From positions 56,097 to 120,096 of the forward strand of contig NZ_LFIO01000270.1 in the NCBI RefSeq assembly GCF_001187535.1: a stretch of 64,000 bases of DNA. Reading direction: 5' to 3'. Positions 54,221 through 62,954 of this stretch are shown here, in pieces. Origin of the DNA: Rhizobium ecuadorense. Its GTDB lineage: Bacteria > Pseudomonadota > Alphaproteobacteria > Rhizobiales > Rhizobiaceae. Every line of letters starts with the position of its first letter. Within the stretch, counting starts at the first letter, position 1. Both the position numbers and the translations under genes were made by a program. The notes beneath the pieces are model-generated. The model was given only the letters and a program-made list of their open reading frames with translations. It was not told the DNA's origin and did not search any database.

Positions 54221-56091
54221 CGGCCGACGCGTTCCAGCTCTACGGCACCCGGGCAGTGGAAACGCCGGCGGTTCGCCTGACGGCTGGAGAGCTGACGACC
54301 GATCTCGCCGAGGGCAATCTGCGCACGATCCGCTACGGGGGGATCGAGGTGCTGCGGGCGATTTCCTACCTCGTCCGCGACCGGGATTGGGGCACCTACA
54401 GCCCCGAGATCGGCGATCTCAGGATCGAGCAGGGCGATGACCGTTTCGAAGTCGCCTACCGGGCGTGTTGCGAGGGCTCCGGCGGAACGAGCCTCGTCAT
54501 CGATGTCCGCATCACAGGATATCAGGACCGGCTCGATTTCGAGGCCGAAGCCGTTTCGGAAACCGGCTTCGAGACCAATCGCTGCGGCTTCTGCATCCTG
54601 CATCCGATCGTCGGTGTGGCCGGTTCAGCGGCAAGGGTCGAACACGTCGATGGCCGGATCGTCGAGACACGCTTTCCCGATGTCATCGAGCCGTGGCAGC
54701 CGTTCAAGGATATGCGCGCCATTTCTCATGAGGTCGTGGCGGATGTTGCGGCGGAATGCCGGATGGAAGGCGACACCTTCGAAATGGAGGACCAGCGGAA
54801 CTGGTCTGATGCCTCTTACAAGACCTATGTCAGGCCGCTCGCTCTGCCCTGGCCTTACCGGATTCCCGCCAATCAACCGGTCCGGCAGAAGACGTCGCTG
54901 ATTATCAGGGACACCAGCCGCTCTGCAGCAATCCCAGCTGCGAAGTCAAGCGAAGTCATAAGGCTCGAACTCGGAACACGGACCGGCACCATGCCCGATA
55001 TCGGCGTGGTCGTGACGCCGGAGGAGGCCGATGCGACGCTCGCGGCCGGATCTCTCCTGTCGGAGATCGCGCCTCGGGAACTGCTCTTCCATTTCGATCC
55101 CGATGCCGGGCACGGCCCCGAAGCGTTGAATAATTTCGCCGCGATCGTGGCCGTCCATCGCGGCTGCTCGACGCTGGAGATCGTGCTTGCCTGCAAGTCG
55201 TCGCCGGCAAGCGAGGCGGCCGAGATTGCCCGCCAGATGCAGCGCGCGGACTTCCGGCCGGATGCGATCCTGATCTCGCCCTCCGTCGATCGGCAATCGA
55301 CGCCGCCCGGCAGCAAATGGCCGGACTGCCCTCCCCTCGAAGAGATCTATGCTGCGGCCCGCACCGCCTTCCCCGGCATGCGCATCGGCGGCGGCATGCT
55401 GAGCTATTTCACCGAACTCAACCGCAAGCGCGTGCCGGCAGGCGAGATCGACTTCGTCAGCCATTGCACCAATCCGATCGTGCATGCGGCTGACGATCTC
55501 AGCGTCATGCAGACATTGGAAGCGCTGCCCTTCATCACGCGCTCCGTTCGCGCGATCTACGGCGACAAGCCCTATCGCATCGGCCCGTCGACGATCCCGA
55601 TGCGGCAGAACCCTTACGGCAGCCGCACGATGGACAATCCTGCGGGTGGACGTATTGCGATGGCCAACCGCGACCCGCGGCATAACGGGCTTTTCGCCGA
55701 GGCCTTTGCGCTCGGCTATGCGATCCGGGTGCTGGAGGCCGGTCTCGAATGCCTGACGCTTTCGGCGCTGACCGGTCCTTTCGGCCTGATCGCCGGGCCC
55801 GGTGAGCCGGTCGAGCAAGGCGGGCGGCGGCCGCTCTTCAACACGGTGCGGACCTTGTCGGCGCTCGCGGGTGCATCCTGGCAGGAATGCGTCTCGTCCT
55901 CGCCGTCGGAAGTGCTGTCTTTCCTGGCGCGGGATGCCGATGGCACCAAGCTCTACGTGGTCAATCTCACGGGCGAAGAACGAAGGGTCGGCGGCGGCGC
56001 ATTGGCCGAAGAGCTGCGGCTCGGGCCGTTTGAGACGGTCGCCTTACTGCTAGAACAGGATGATTTTAGGCCCGGTTGGCCTAAAATCTGA
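54217..56091 (+). CDS. apnL: D-apionate lactonase
   Basis: 624 residues, a large protein of a family that, apart from ApnL, had no assigned function. Visible order: beta-rich N-terminal region to about 230, then a barrel-like region with FHFDPDAGH, ILISPSVDRQ, MRIGGGMLSYFTELNRKRV, DFVSHCTNPIVHA and GPSTIPMRQNPYG, and a beta C-terminus. It opens D-apionolactone made by ApsD. The last 15 residues and the stop codon lie inside a palindromic repeat (56051-56102). Confidence 0.85.
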   Translation: MTADAFQLYGTRAVETPAVRLTAGELTTDLAEGNLRTIRYGGIEVLRAISYLVRDRDWGTYSPEIGDLRIEQGDDRFEVAYRACCEGSGGTSLVIDVRITGYQDRLDFEAEAVSETGFETNRCGFCILHPIVGVAGSAARVEHVDGRIVETRFPDVIEPWQPFKDMRAISHEVVADVAAECRMEGDTFEMEDQRNWSDASYKTYVRPLALPWPYRIPANQPVRQKTSLIIRDTSRSAAIPAAKSSEVIRLELGTRTGTMPDIGVVVTPEEADATLAAGSLLSEIAPRELLFHFDPDAGHGPEALNNFAAIVAVHRGCSTLEIVLACKSSPASEAAEIARQMQRADFRPDAILISPSVDRQSTPPGSKWPDCPPLEEIYAAARTAFPGMRIGGGMLSYFTELNRKRVPAGEIDFVSHCTNPIVHAADDLSVMQTLEALPFITRSVRAIYGDKPYRIGPSTIPMRQNPYGSRTMDNPAGGRIAMANRDPRHNGLFAEAFALGYAIRVLEAGLECLTLSALTGPFGLIAGPGEPVEQGGRRPLFNTVRTLSALAGASWQECVSSSPSEVLSFLARDADGTKLYVVNLTGEERRVGGGALAEELRLGPFETVALLLEQDDFRPGWPKI

Positions 56092-56102
56092 ATCCTGTTC
56101 TA
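56051..56102. repeat. Palindromic element carrying the apnL stop codon
   Basis: A nearly perfect stem of 22 bp: TAGAACAGGAT with ATCCTGTTCTA, and GATTTTAGGCC with GGCCTAAAATC, loop CGGTT. The only unpaired bases in the stem are TGA (56089-56091), which is the apnL stop codon. Looks like a mobile rhizobial palindrome inserted at or into the 3' end of the gene. Confidence 0.7.
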
Positions 56103-56113
56103 AATTAAAGAGT

Positions 56114-56165
56114 TAGAGCATGATGTCGTCCGAAAACCGCTCACACTTTTCGGCATCATGCTCTA
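56114..56165. repeat. Rhizobial intergenic palindromic repeat
   Basis: TAGAGCATGATG / CATCATGCTCTA outer arms (56114-56125, 56154-56165) and CCGAAAA / TTTTCGG inner arms, separated by a short loop. This is a common dispersed element in rhizobial intergenic DNA. It lies 11 nt after the previous palindrome, between apnL and dhaK. Confidence 0.75.
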
Positions 56166-56230
56166 GTGGATTGACCTCCGGCCCGCCCGCCGCATCTATG
56201 CAGTGGGAGTTCGTTCTGGGGAGGATCGGC

Positions 56231-57235
56231 GTGAAGACGAAGAAGCTTATCAATGCGGGGGCGGATGCCGTCGATGAGATGCTGCAGGGGGTTCTGGCGG
56301 CGCATCCCGAGCACCTCTATGCCGTGGACGGCGTGCCGCGCGCCATCATTGCCAGGAACGGGCCTCGCAAGGGCAAGGTCGGGCTGGTGATCGGCGGCGG
56401 GTCCGGGCACGAACCGACATTCCTCGGCTATGTCGGCAAGGGGCTCGCCGATGCCGCCGCGATCGGCAATGTCTTCGCCTCGCCGCCGCCCGATCCGATC
56501 ATGGCCTGCGCAATGGCCGTCGACGGCGGCGTCGGCGTGCTCTTCATGTACGGCAATTATGCCGGCGACGTCATGAACTTCGACATGGCCGCGGAAATGC
56601 TGGCGCTCGACGATATCGCGGTGCGCACCGTGCTCACCACCGACGATGTCGCGTCCGCGCCAGCCGATCAGAAGGACAGGCGGCGCGGCGTGGCCGGCAA
56701 TGTCTTCATCTTCAAGGCCGCCGGTGCGGCCTGCGATCTTCTCTATTCCTTCGACGAGGTCGAGCGCGCCGCCCGCCATGCCAATGCGCGCACCTATACG
56801 ATGGGCGTGGCGCTCTCGCCCTGCTCGCTGCCCCAGACCTTGAAGCCGAACTTCCAGATCGGCGAGGAGGAGATGGAGATCGGCATGGGCATCCACGGCG
56901 AGCCCGGCGTGGCCCGCGGGCCGCTTGGAACGGCCGACGCGGTGACCGACGAACTGATGGACAGTCTTCTCAGGGAGATGAAAGCCGAGCGGGGCGATCG
57001 TGTCGCCGTGCTCGTCAACTCGCTCGGCTCCACGCCGATGATCGAGCTCTACATCATGATGCGGCGCGTCAAGGCGCGGCTCGATGAAGCGGGGCTTGTC
57101 ATCCACACATCGCTCGTCGGCAATTACTGCACCTCGCTCGAAATGGCAGGCGCCTCCATCACGCTCATGCATCTCGACGACGAGCTTCAGCGGCTGATCG
57201 ACCATCCCTGCGACTGCGCCATGTTCAGGAGGTGA
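56231..57235 (+). CDS. dhaK: Dihydroxyacetone kinase subunit DhaK-like
   Basis: 334 residues from GTG 56231, preceded by GGGGAGG; the ORF start at 56120 lies inside the palindromic repeat. DhaK landmarks: GGGSGHEPTFLGYVG near 55, GNYAGDVMNFDMA, and the substrate-binding His222 in GMGIHGEPG. Binds dihydroxyacetone or a related ketose such as erythrulose. With dhaL it forms a kinase; no DhaM phosphodonor is encoded here, so ATP is the probable donor. Confidence 0.9.
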   Translation: MKTKKLINAGADAVDEMLQGVLAAHPEHLYAVDGVPRAIIARNGPRKGKVGLVIGGGSGHEPTFLGYVGKGLADAAAIGNVFASPPPDPIMACAMAVDGGVGVLFMYGNYAGDVMNFDMAAEMLALDDIAVRTVLTTDDVASAPADQKDRRRGVAGNVFIFKAAGAACDLLYSFDEVERAARHANARTYTMGVALSPCSLPQTLKPNFQIGEEEMEIGMGIHGEPGVARGPLGTADAVTDELMDSLLREMKAERGDRVAVLVNSLGSTPMIELYIMMRRVKARLDEAGLVIHTSLVGNYCTSLEMAGASITLMHLDDELQRLIDHPCDCAMFRR

Positions 57236-57238
57236 CCG

Positions 57239-57886
57239 ATGGTGATCACGACGAAGGATCTGCAGCGCCTCTTTGCCCTGATCGCCGAGGATATCTCGGC
57301 GCAGCGCGGCCACCTCTGCGAGCTGGACGGCGCGATCGGCGACGGCGATCACGGCCTCGCCATGGATGCCGGCTGTGAGGCGGCGGCCAAGGCGGTCGCA
57401 GCACTCGACCCCGCGCAGGCGGCGCCGACGACCGCCTTCAACACTGCGGCAAAGGCATTCCTGAATGCGGTCGGCGCATCCTCGGGCCCGCTCTACGCGA
57501 CGGCCTTCATGCGCGCCGGAGCCGCCGTCAAGGACAGGCCGGAACTCGGCGACGAGGAGTTTCTGCGCGCCTTCGCGGCGATGGCGCAAGGGATTGAGGA
57601 GCGCGGCAAGGCCGAGCCCGGCGAAAAGACCATGGTCGATGCCTGGAGGCCCGCAGCCGATGCGGCGCTCGAGGCCTGGGCATCGGGAGCCTCCCTTCGC
57701 GAATGTTTTGATCTGGCCGAGCGGGCGGCGCGCCTGGGCTGCGAAGCGACGAGGGATATGACGGCCGCCAAGGGGCGGGCATCGCGGCTGGGCGATCGGG
57801 TGATCGGCCATATCGACCCCGGCGCGGCATCGGCTGCGATCGTCATCGCTTCCATAACCAATTTCGTTCGAGGCGCGGATGGCTAG
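57239..57886 (+). CDS. dhaL: Dihydroxyacetone kinase subunit DhaL-like
   Basis: 215 residues, 3 nt after dhaK. Helical nucleotide domain with the Mg-ADP ligands in GDGDHGLAMDAG (D35, D37, H38) and ASSGPLYATAF, ending in LGDRVIGHIDPGA. Last clear gene of the apiose operon. Its place in the D-apiose route is not obvious, since OiaK already supplies the phosphate; a side entry for free erythrulose is possible. Confidence 0.9.
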   Translation: MVITTKDLQRLFALIAEDISAQRGHLCELDGAIGDGDHGLAMDAGCEAAAKAVAALDPAQAAPTTAFNTAAKAFLNAVGASSGPLYATAFMRAGAAVKDRPELGDEEFLRAFAAMAQGIEERGKAEPGEKTMVDAWRPAADAALEAWASGASLRECFDLAERAARLGCEATRDMTAAKGRASRLGDRVIGHIDPGAASAAIVIASITNFVRGADG

Positions 57887-57949
57887 CTCAGACTTGTCAT
57901 CTCAAAATCTCGCCGATAGGTTGTTGGCTCACGACGAGGTAGCCAAGAC

Positions 57950-58459
57950 ATGCATATCCGAAAAGCCGTCTCCTCCGACGCGGAGGAGCTGAGCGCTCTC
58001 CTGAACGAGATCATCCGCGCCGGCGGAACGACCGCGCTCGAGACCCCGCTTTCGGCCGCCGAGTTTGCCGACTGGTTCATCGATGGCGAATTTCCGCTTG
58101 CCTGTCATGTGGCCGAGCACAATCAGTCGCTGGTCGGCTTTCAATCGCTAAGCTTATACGGCGATCCGCCGAAAGGCGTCGCCGACATCGCCACCTTTGC
58201 CCGTATGAAGCCGAAGACCGCAGGCGTCGGCAGCGCGCTTTTCCCCGCGACGCTGGCGGCAGCGGAAGAGTTCAAGCTCGAATTCATCAATGCGACCATC
58301 CGCGCCGACAATATCAGCGGCCTTGGCTATTACGCGAAGATGGGCTTTGAGACCTATGACAGTGTGGTCCAGGTTCCGCTTCAGGACGGGACGCCCGTCG
58401 ACAGGATCAAGAAGCGTTTCAGCGTAAACGCCATGAAGCGTGCGATGCCGCACGTCTGA
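57950..58459 (+). CDS. GNAT family N-acetyltransferase
   Basis: 169 residues of the phosphinothricin acetyltransferase-like GNAT type: MHIRKAVSSDAEELSALLNE at the start, a GVGSALFP acetyl-CoA loop in the middle and NISGLGYYAKMGFETYD near the end. Starts 63 nt after dhaL in the same direction. Substrate unknown; no clear link to the sugar pathway. Confidence 0.82.
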   Translation: MHIRKAVSSDAEELSALLNEIIRAGGTTALETPLSAAEFADWFIDGEFPLACHVAEHNQSLVGFQSLSLYGDPPKGVADIATFARMKPKTAGVGSALFPATLAAAEEFKLEFINATIRADNISGLGYYAKMGFETYDSVVQVPLQDGTPVDRIKKRFSVNAMKRAMPHV

Positions 58460-58515
58460 ATGGTCGAGGGCGGCCTGCTCTTAAGGCTGCACGTCTCTGG
58501 TCATTGCCGCGTGTA

Positions 58516-59958
58516 TCATCCCTTCACCGTGATGAGTGGCTTGATCCTCGCAACCTTTGTTATCATCTCCGCTTCGACCATTGGTGCCACAACGCTGTCG
58601 ATTGGCTTGTATGCCGCCGGCGCCTCTTCCTTGAGCCGCGCCTGGATTTCGGCCGCAATATCCTGCCGGCCCCGCAAAGCCGGGCTTCGAGGGTCGACGG
58701 GACCGACTACACGCAGCTCACTGCCGATATTCGTTTTCGAGCGCGCTTCCTGCCTCGATAGCTTGCGCCCCGCTCCATGAGCAGCCGACTCCAGAAATTC
58801 GCTCGAGCCGCATCCAGCAAGTAGCCACGTGCCATCGCCCATGGAGCCGGGAACGATGACCGGTTCGCCGAGCCATTCATATGGACTGGAGGCCATGACA
58901 CCAACACCCCTGGCTGGGCACGCACCCTTTCTGTGGCGTGCGATATTTCCGTCTTGCCAAACAGTGTTGTGTGGGGCGTCATAGACGAGACGATGGTCGA
59001 CTTCTCGTCCCAAAGCGCGCGCTACGGCCTCCACCGCAGCCAGCCCGATAAAGAAGCGGTTGGCGAAGGCGGCATTCACAGCATTCGCATGACCATCCAA
59101 GTATCTTCTGTAGAGGTGCGGCTGCATTTCCATAGAGAGCACCCGCCAGTCCTCGCCAGATCTGGAAGCAATTCTCGCTCTCTCTTTTGTTGCCGTGCCT
59201 ACTCGCTGTCCAAAGTCGAGAGAGCCGGAGTGGACGACCAGGACGACTGAGCCGGACTTCAGTCCGGCAGCTCGGGCAAATGCGCCATCTGCTACATGAT
59301 CGACGTAACCGAGTTCCGCGAAGTGGTTCCCACCACCGACCGTGCCGAGGATAGCATCGCGGCGGTGCTCGTCATCGACCTGCGCATAGTCTGCGAAGTC
59401 TGGATCGATGTCCTCACATGAGAAAACGCCGTTGTCCGAATGCCGTTCGAGATCGACCCACGCCCGCGAAAGATCGAGTTTGGAGAGCAGGCCAGTACTC
59501 GTCCGTTGTAGGTTATCAAGGAGCCCAGGTAGACCCTCGCGTAGAATTGCGTGACGGTCCAAACCCGTTAGGGCGATATCACGTCCGCCCTGAAAGAAGA
59601 GATGGCGAAGATGATGGTCGAGAAGCGGTGTCGATAGTTGATCTGCCGTAACGTTTTCGAGAACAACCATGCGCATCCCGCATCCGATGTCAGAGCCGAT
59701 CATGTGCGGGAGAACCGCACCTTCTAGATCAGCGACGACGCCGACGGGGACGGGTTTACCGGGATGAAAGTCGGGGGTCGTGACGACAGCACGAAGCGAT
59801 GCCCTCTTTTGAGCCAACGCCTCCGGCGATGGCAGAGCGCTCGCAAGGTCCGCAAGTGAATGTAAAAAACTCTGCTCCGGTTCGTCGTGTGCAACGACCG
59901 ACCTGATGACATGCCCAGCAATGTTGCTGGTGCGGCAGATGAATGATGGCGCGTTCAT
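58516..59958 (-). CDS. rtcB: RtcB-family RNA-splicing ligase
   Basis: 480 residues. RtcB metal-site motifs are intact: GSDIGCGMRM near residue 88, GTVGGGNHFAEL, VVHSGS, HRKGACPARG, and SAAHGAGRKLSR, where the His accepts GMP. The enzyme joins 2',3'-cyclic phosphate or 3'-phosphate RNA ends to 5'-OH ends using GTP and Mn. No RtcA, RtcR, archease or PrfH gene is seen around it. Converges on the GNAT gene. Confidence 0.92.
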   Translation of the reverse strand: MNAPSFICRTSNIAGHVIRSVVAHDEPEQSFLHSLADLASALPSPEALAQKRASLRAVVTTPDFHPGKPVPVGVVADLEGAVLPHMIGSDIGCGMRMVVLENVTADQLSTPLLDHHLRHLFFQGGRDIALTGLDRHAILREGLPGLLDNLQRTSTGLLSKLDLSRAWVDLERHSDNGVFSCEDIDPDFADYAQVDDEHRRDAILGTVGGGNHFAELGYVDHVADGAFARAAGLKSGSVVLVVHSGSLDFGQRVGTATKERARIASRSGEDWRVLSMEMQPHLYRRYLDGHANAVNAAFANRFFIGLAAVEAVARALGREVDHRLVYDAPHNTVWQDGNIARHRKGACPARGVGVMASSPYEWLGEPVIVPGSMGDGTWLLAGCGSSEFLESAAHGAGRKLSRQEARSKTNIGSELRVVGPVDPRSPALRGRQDIAAEIQARLKEEAPAAYKPIDSVVAPMVEAEMITKVARIKPLITVKG

Positions 59959-60316
59959 GTGGTTCTCCGTGTGTGCCTAGGTTCAGCAGCCGCGGCAATA
60001 CGGAGTGTCGGCGCATATGGCATGGCTTGATGAAAAGCTCAATCCCTTTTCAAAGTGGGCGCCAGAGGGACGTCGCGGATGGCCGACATATCACGCCATC
60101 CAATGCGTCTGGCTAAGCTGCGATGGATCGAATCTTGTACGAGGAAGAGTAAGCCACTGACGTAACAATGTAGTTTTCTGCAAAGGAAGAAAAGTGGCGA
60201 TTAACTTCCGTCATGAATGCCGCGCTACTAAGAGTGCTATCGACTGGCGATAATGATAGATCTTAACACGCGAGACGTAAAACGGAGCAGATCGAAGCCA
60301 CCTCCGGAGATCAGCC
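59959..60316. other. Divergent intergenic region rtcB / PCMT-like gene
   Basis: 358 nt. A 47-codon plus-strand frame at 60017-60160 (MAWLDEKLNPF... with a CGGAG upstream) is too short and isolated to call. I found no sigma-54 pattern of the correct spacing, tRNA or terminator. Promoters for the two flanking genes must lie here. Confidence 0.4.
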
Positions 60317-61216
60317 ATGCCGACTGCGATGTTCACGGCCGACGAACTTGCGGTGGTCCGCCGCGCTTACGCCCGACAGGTGGCGGCGGCAACCGCCGGA
60401 ACGACGAACCCGCGGATCGAGGCCGCCTTTGCCGTCGTGCCTCGTGAGAAATTCCTCGGCGCGCCGCCATGGCAAATCGCCAATCTGGGTGGGGGATATC
60501 GCCCGCTGCTTTCCGCCGATTTGGTGTTGGCTTATCAGGATGTGCTGTTCGCCTTGCAGCCCGACAAGGGCGTCAACAATGGTAGCCCGTCGCTGCATGC
60601 CCGGCTGCTGGCGGAGCTGGACGTTCAAATCGGTGATCGCATCGCCCATATCGGCGCGGGCACCGGCTACTACAGTGCTGTTCTTTCGGAGCTGGTGGGC
60701 GCCACCGGTCATGTCTATGCCATCGAGATGGATCCCAATCTGGCCGGCCACGCTCGGTCAGCGCTTGCCGATCGGGCCAATGTCAGCGTCATCATCGCCG
60801 ACGGCAATCATTGGCCGCGGCAAGAGATGGACGCGATCTACGTGAACTTCGCCGTCGGGCGTCCCGCAGAGCCCTGGATCGAAAGTCTGCGGCCGGGAGG
60901 GCGCTTGGTGTTGCCGCTCGGCGTACCGCGCCAGGGCCGACCGTCGACGAATGGCGGTCGTCATGCCTACCACGGCGCCGCGCTTCGTATCGAGCGCGGT
61001 GCGCGTGGGTTTGCGGCGCGTTGGATCGGCACGGCCTATTTCGTCTGCGCCGATGGTGGATTGACGATCGATGAGGCCGAGATCGAGGCGCTGACGGTCG
61101 CCTTCAAACGCGGCGGCATCGAGTTCGTCAAGAGCCTGCTCTGGAAGACGGACCCGCGGATAGGACGCTGCTGGTATATCGGCGATCAATGGGCGCTCTG
61201 TTGCGACGAGCCCTGA
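60317..61216 (+). CDS. Protein-L-isoaspartate methyltransferase-like protein
   Basis: 299 residues, longer than the about 215 of Pcm. N-terminal PREKFLGAPPWQ resembles the Pcm opening, the substrate loop reads NNGSPSLHARLLA, and the SAM-binding motif I is AHIGAGTGYYSAVLSEL with the acidic YAIEMD after it. An additional C-terminal part of about 80 residues ends in Trp-rich GRCWYIGDQWALCC. Likely a methyltransferase; repair of isoaspartyl residues is possible but unproven. Confidence 0.8.
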   Translation: MPTAMFTADELAVVRRAYARQVAAATAGTTNPRIEAAFAVVPREKFLGAPPWQIANLGGGYRPLLSADLVLAYQDVLFALQPDKGVNNGSPSLHARLLAELDVQIGDRIAHIGAGTGYYSAVLSELVGATGHVYAIEMDPNLAGHARSALADRANVSVIIADGNHWPRQEMDAIYVNFAVGRPAEPWIESLRPGGRLVLPLGVPRQGRPSTNGGRHAYHGAALRIERGARGFAARWIGTAYFVCADGGLTIDEAEIEALTVAFKRGGIEFVKSLLWKTDPRIGRCWYIGDQWALCCDEP

Positions 61217-61291
61217 AACACTTATTCAGGTAGTGGAAAGATTGGGAGAGGTTGCCCGTCCGGCGATGGCAGCGGCTCGCCGACAAACGAC

Positions 61292-61319
61292 AGCCCGGCG
61301 CGGGAGAGGGCGCCGGGCT
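61292..61319 (+). terminator. GC-rich stem-loop after the PCMT-like gene
   Basis: AGCCCGGCGC / GCGCCGGGCT (61292-61301, 61310-61319) with an 8-nt loop, 75 nt after the stop. Only TT follows, so a weak or Rho-aided terminator. Confidence 0.5.
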
Positions 61320-61521
61320 TCGATAGGGACCGACAGCCTGGGAGGAGGAATGCTGTCCGTCGAACCGAAGCGGCTCGGAGGGGTGAGCGCTTCGGTTCAC
61401 CAGCAGGTAGTGTCGCGATGCGGCAGATTCAAGCTTGGCGGTTTGGATCATGAGAGGTGACGCGCTGGAGGAAGGACGAAATGGGCGCAGGTCCGAGGAA
61501 GGTATGCGGATTCTGCTTGCC

Positions 61522-61537
61522 GTTGTCCGCGGACAAC
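61522..61537. other. parS-like palindrome, copy 1
   Basis: GTTGTCCGCGGACAAC, a perfect 16-bp palindrome. It fits the RepB-binding parS consensus of alphaproteobacterial repABC replicons, GTT-N4-GC-N4-AAC, at every fixed base. Confidence 0.6.
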
Positions 61538-61567
61538 TTGCATCGCGCCGCTCTGGAGTGGGTGCCT

Positions 61568-61583
61568 GTTGTCCGCGGACAAC
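61568..61583. other. parS-like palindrome, copy 2
   Basis: Exact second copy of GTTGTCCGCGGACAAC, 46 bp after copy 1. A partial copy (CCGCGGACAAC, 63265-63275) lies further right. Confidence 0.6.
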
Positions 61584-61595
61584 CCATTCGGAACT

Positions 61596-62394
61596 AGGCC
61601 GTAGACTCATAACGATCTGATCCGGATTCTTACTGCTGCCAATTTGACAGCGGCGAGGAAGTTCATTGGGGCTTTGTCGTAACGGGTGGCGATGCCTCTG
61701 AACTGTTTGAGTTTACTGAAGAAACGCTCAACGAGATTGCGCTGTCGGTAAACCCATTGGCTGAAAGGGAAGCTACCCTTCCGATTGCTCTTGGTAGGGA
61801 TATTGGCCCATGCCTGCCGTTGCTTTGCAAATGCTCGTATAGCGTTGGTATCGTAGGCCTTGTCCGCCAGCAGGATCGCCCCCTTGGAAATTGTCTTTAA
61901 CAATGGTTCTGCCATGCGGCCGTCATGGGCCTGGCCGGCCGTGAGCGCGAGACGGATCGGTCGGCCATCTGCATCGACAACAGCGTGGATTTTGGTGGTC
62001 AAGCCGCCACGGGAGCGTCCCATGCAGCCATCGCCTTGATCCCCCTTTTTCCCGTCGCCGCATGCTGATGAACACGGACACAGGAGCTGTCGATCATGAC
62101 GATATCGCCATCGAAAGCCTTGGAAATCTCGCCCAGAACATAATCCCAGACCCCCGCCTTGCGCCATCGCACGAACCGGTTGTGGCAGGTGGTATACGGA
62201 CCATATCGATCCGGAACGTCTGCCCAGGGCGAGCCTGTCCGGAGCCGCCACAAGATGCCGTTTATCACCCGGCGGTCGTCAACGCGGGGCACGCCGCGCG
62301 ACTTATTCGGCAACAAGGGTTGAATAACTGTCCACTCGAAATCGGTGAGATCAAACCGGCGACGGGTCATGAGAGGCCTCCAAATCCACGGCCT
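61596..62394 (-). mobile_element. IS5-family insertion sequence (IS427-like)
   Basis: About 800 bp holding one frameshifted transposase. Imperfect terminal inverted repeats are visible: AGGCCGTAGACT at 61596 and the reverse complement of AGGCCGTGGATT at 62383-62394. I could not confirm a target-site duplication, so the ends may be off by a few bases. Confidence 0.7.
61607..62370 (-). CDS. IS5-family transposase, two frames joined by frameshifting
   Basis: Frame 1 runs from ATG 62370 (123 residues, RRFDLTDFEWTVIQPLLP... and the first catalytic Asp in VMIDSSCVRVHQHA) to a stop at 61999. Frame 2 continues from about 62050 with GRSRGGLTTKIHAVVDADG, the second Asp in LLADKAYD and the Glu in RNLVERFFSKLK. 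The run AAAAAGGGGG (62050-62041, minus strand) is the probable slip site. All three DDE residues are present, so the element may be active. Confidence 0.88.
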
Positions 62395-62444
62395 CAGTGA
62401 ATCAAAGACGTACCCGTATGTGAACCCCGTTTCTGAGTGTGCGG

Positions 62445-62756
62445 CTAGTCCGGTAGGGATGGCGAGACGATCATTGCCCAGTCTCGAAATGCCTCAAGAA
62501 CGGATCGAAGGTGAAGAGGACCGCCAACGCCGTGAAACACGTTATTCTCCGTCCAGCATGTCCACCAGTCGGCTTCGTGCCCGTAATTGTGCGTGATCCG
62601 TTCGAGTGTCCGACCATCACAGTCTGTCCCGGCGAGATCGATCTTCAACGACCAACCAGGATTGTCTACCGTGCTGATCGACGGACCGAAGCCGTGTTCC
62701 CAGTCCCCGTCACACTGCGCTTCGTACCAGCGCGAAAACCAGTCTAAAACATCCAT
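62445..62756 (-). CDS. Imm53-family immunity protein
   Basis: 103 residues. WFSRWYEAQCDGDWEHGFG followed by DNPGWSLKIDLAGT and a C-terminal WTCWTENNVFHGVGGP match the Imm53 family of polymorphic-toxin immunity proteins. Such proteins neutralise a toxin delivered by kin or neighbours. No toxin gene is next to it; the IS element ends 50 nt away. Orphan immunity genes are common. Confidence 0.82.
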   Translation of the reverse strand: MDVLDWFSRWYEAQCDGDWEHGFGPSISTVDNPGWSLKIDLAGTDCDGRTLERITHNYGHEADWWTCWTENNVFHGVGGPLHLRSVLEAFRDWAMIVSPSLPD

Positions 62757-62954
62757 TTGACAACGCTACCTGAACAGCATCCTTCTGAGAAGAAGCGACC
62801 ACGGACTGTCAGCTTAGAATCCCAAGTTTATGAGTTTACGACCTAATTGCGGATACTCGCCGCCCGCCCTTTGCAGAGCTGATCCCAGCTCGTCCTTAGG
62901 GCGGCGATGCAGAAAGCCAAGGCCTGCGCCTAAGGGTGCGGCATCCTTCAGCGC

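Larger units (their letters stand above)
61217..61595. other. Intergenic region with stem-loop and parS-like sites
   Basis: About 380 nt without a supported gene. Holds the stem-loop at 61292-61319 and two identical 16-bp palindromes. Ends at the left end of the IS element. Confidence 0.5.

Noticed and set aside
60017..60160. 47-codon plus-strand frame upstream of the PCMT-like gene
   Set aside because: Has a CGGAG upstream but no family match and lies in a divergent promoter region.
60190..60230. Sigma-54 promoter for rtcB
   Set aside because: GCCAC and TTGCA boxes are seen on the minus strand but the spacing is about 5 bp too long for -24/-12.
61233..61460. 75-codon Arg-rich plus-strand frame
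   Set aside because: Composition is that of GC-rich noncoding DNA and it includes the stem-loop at 61292.
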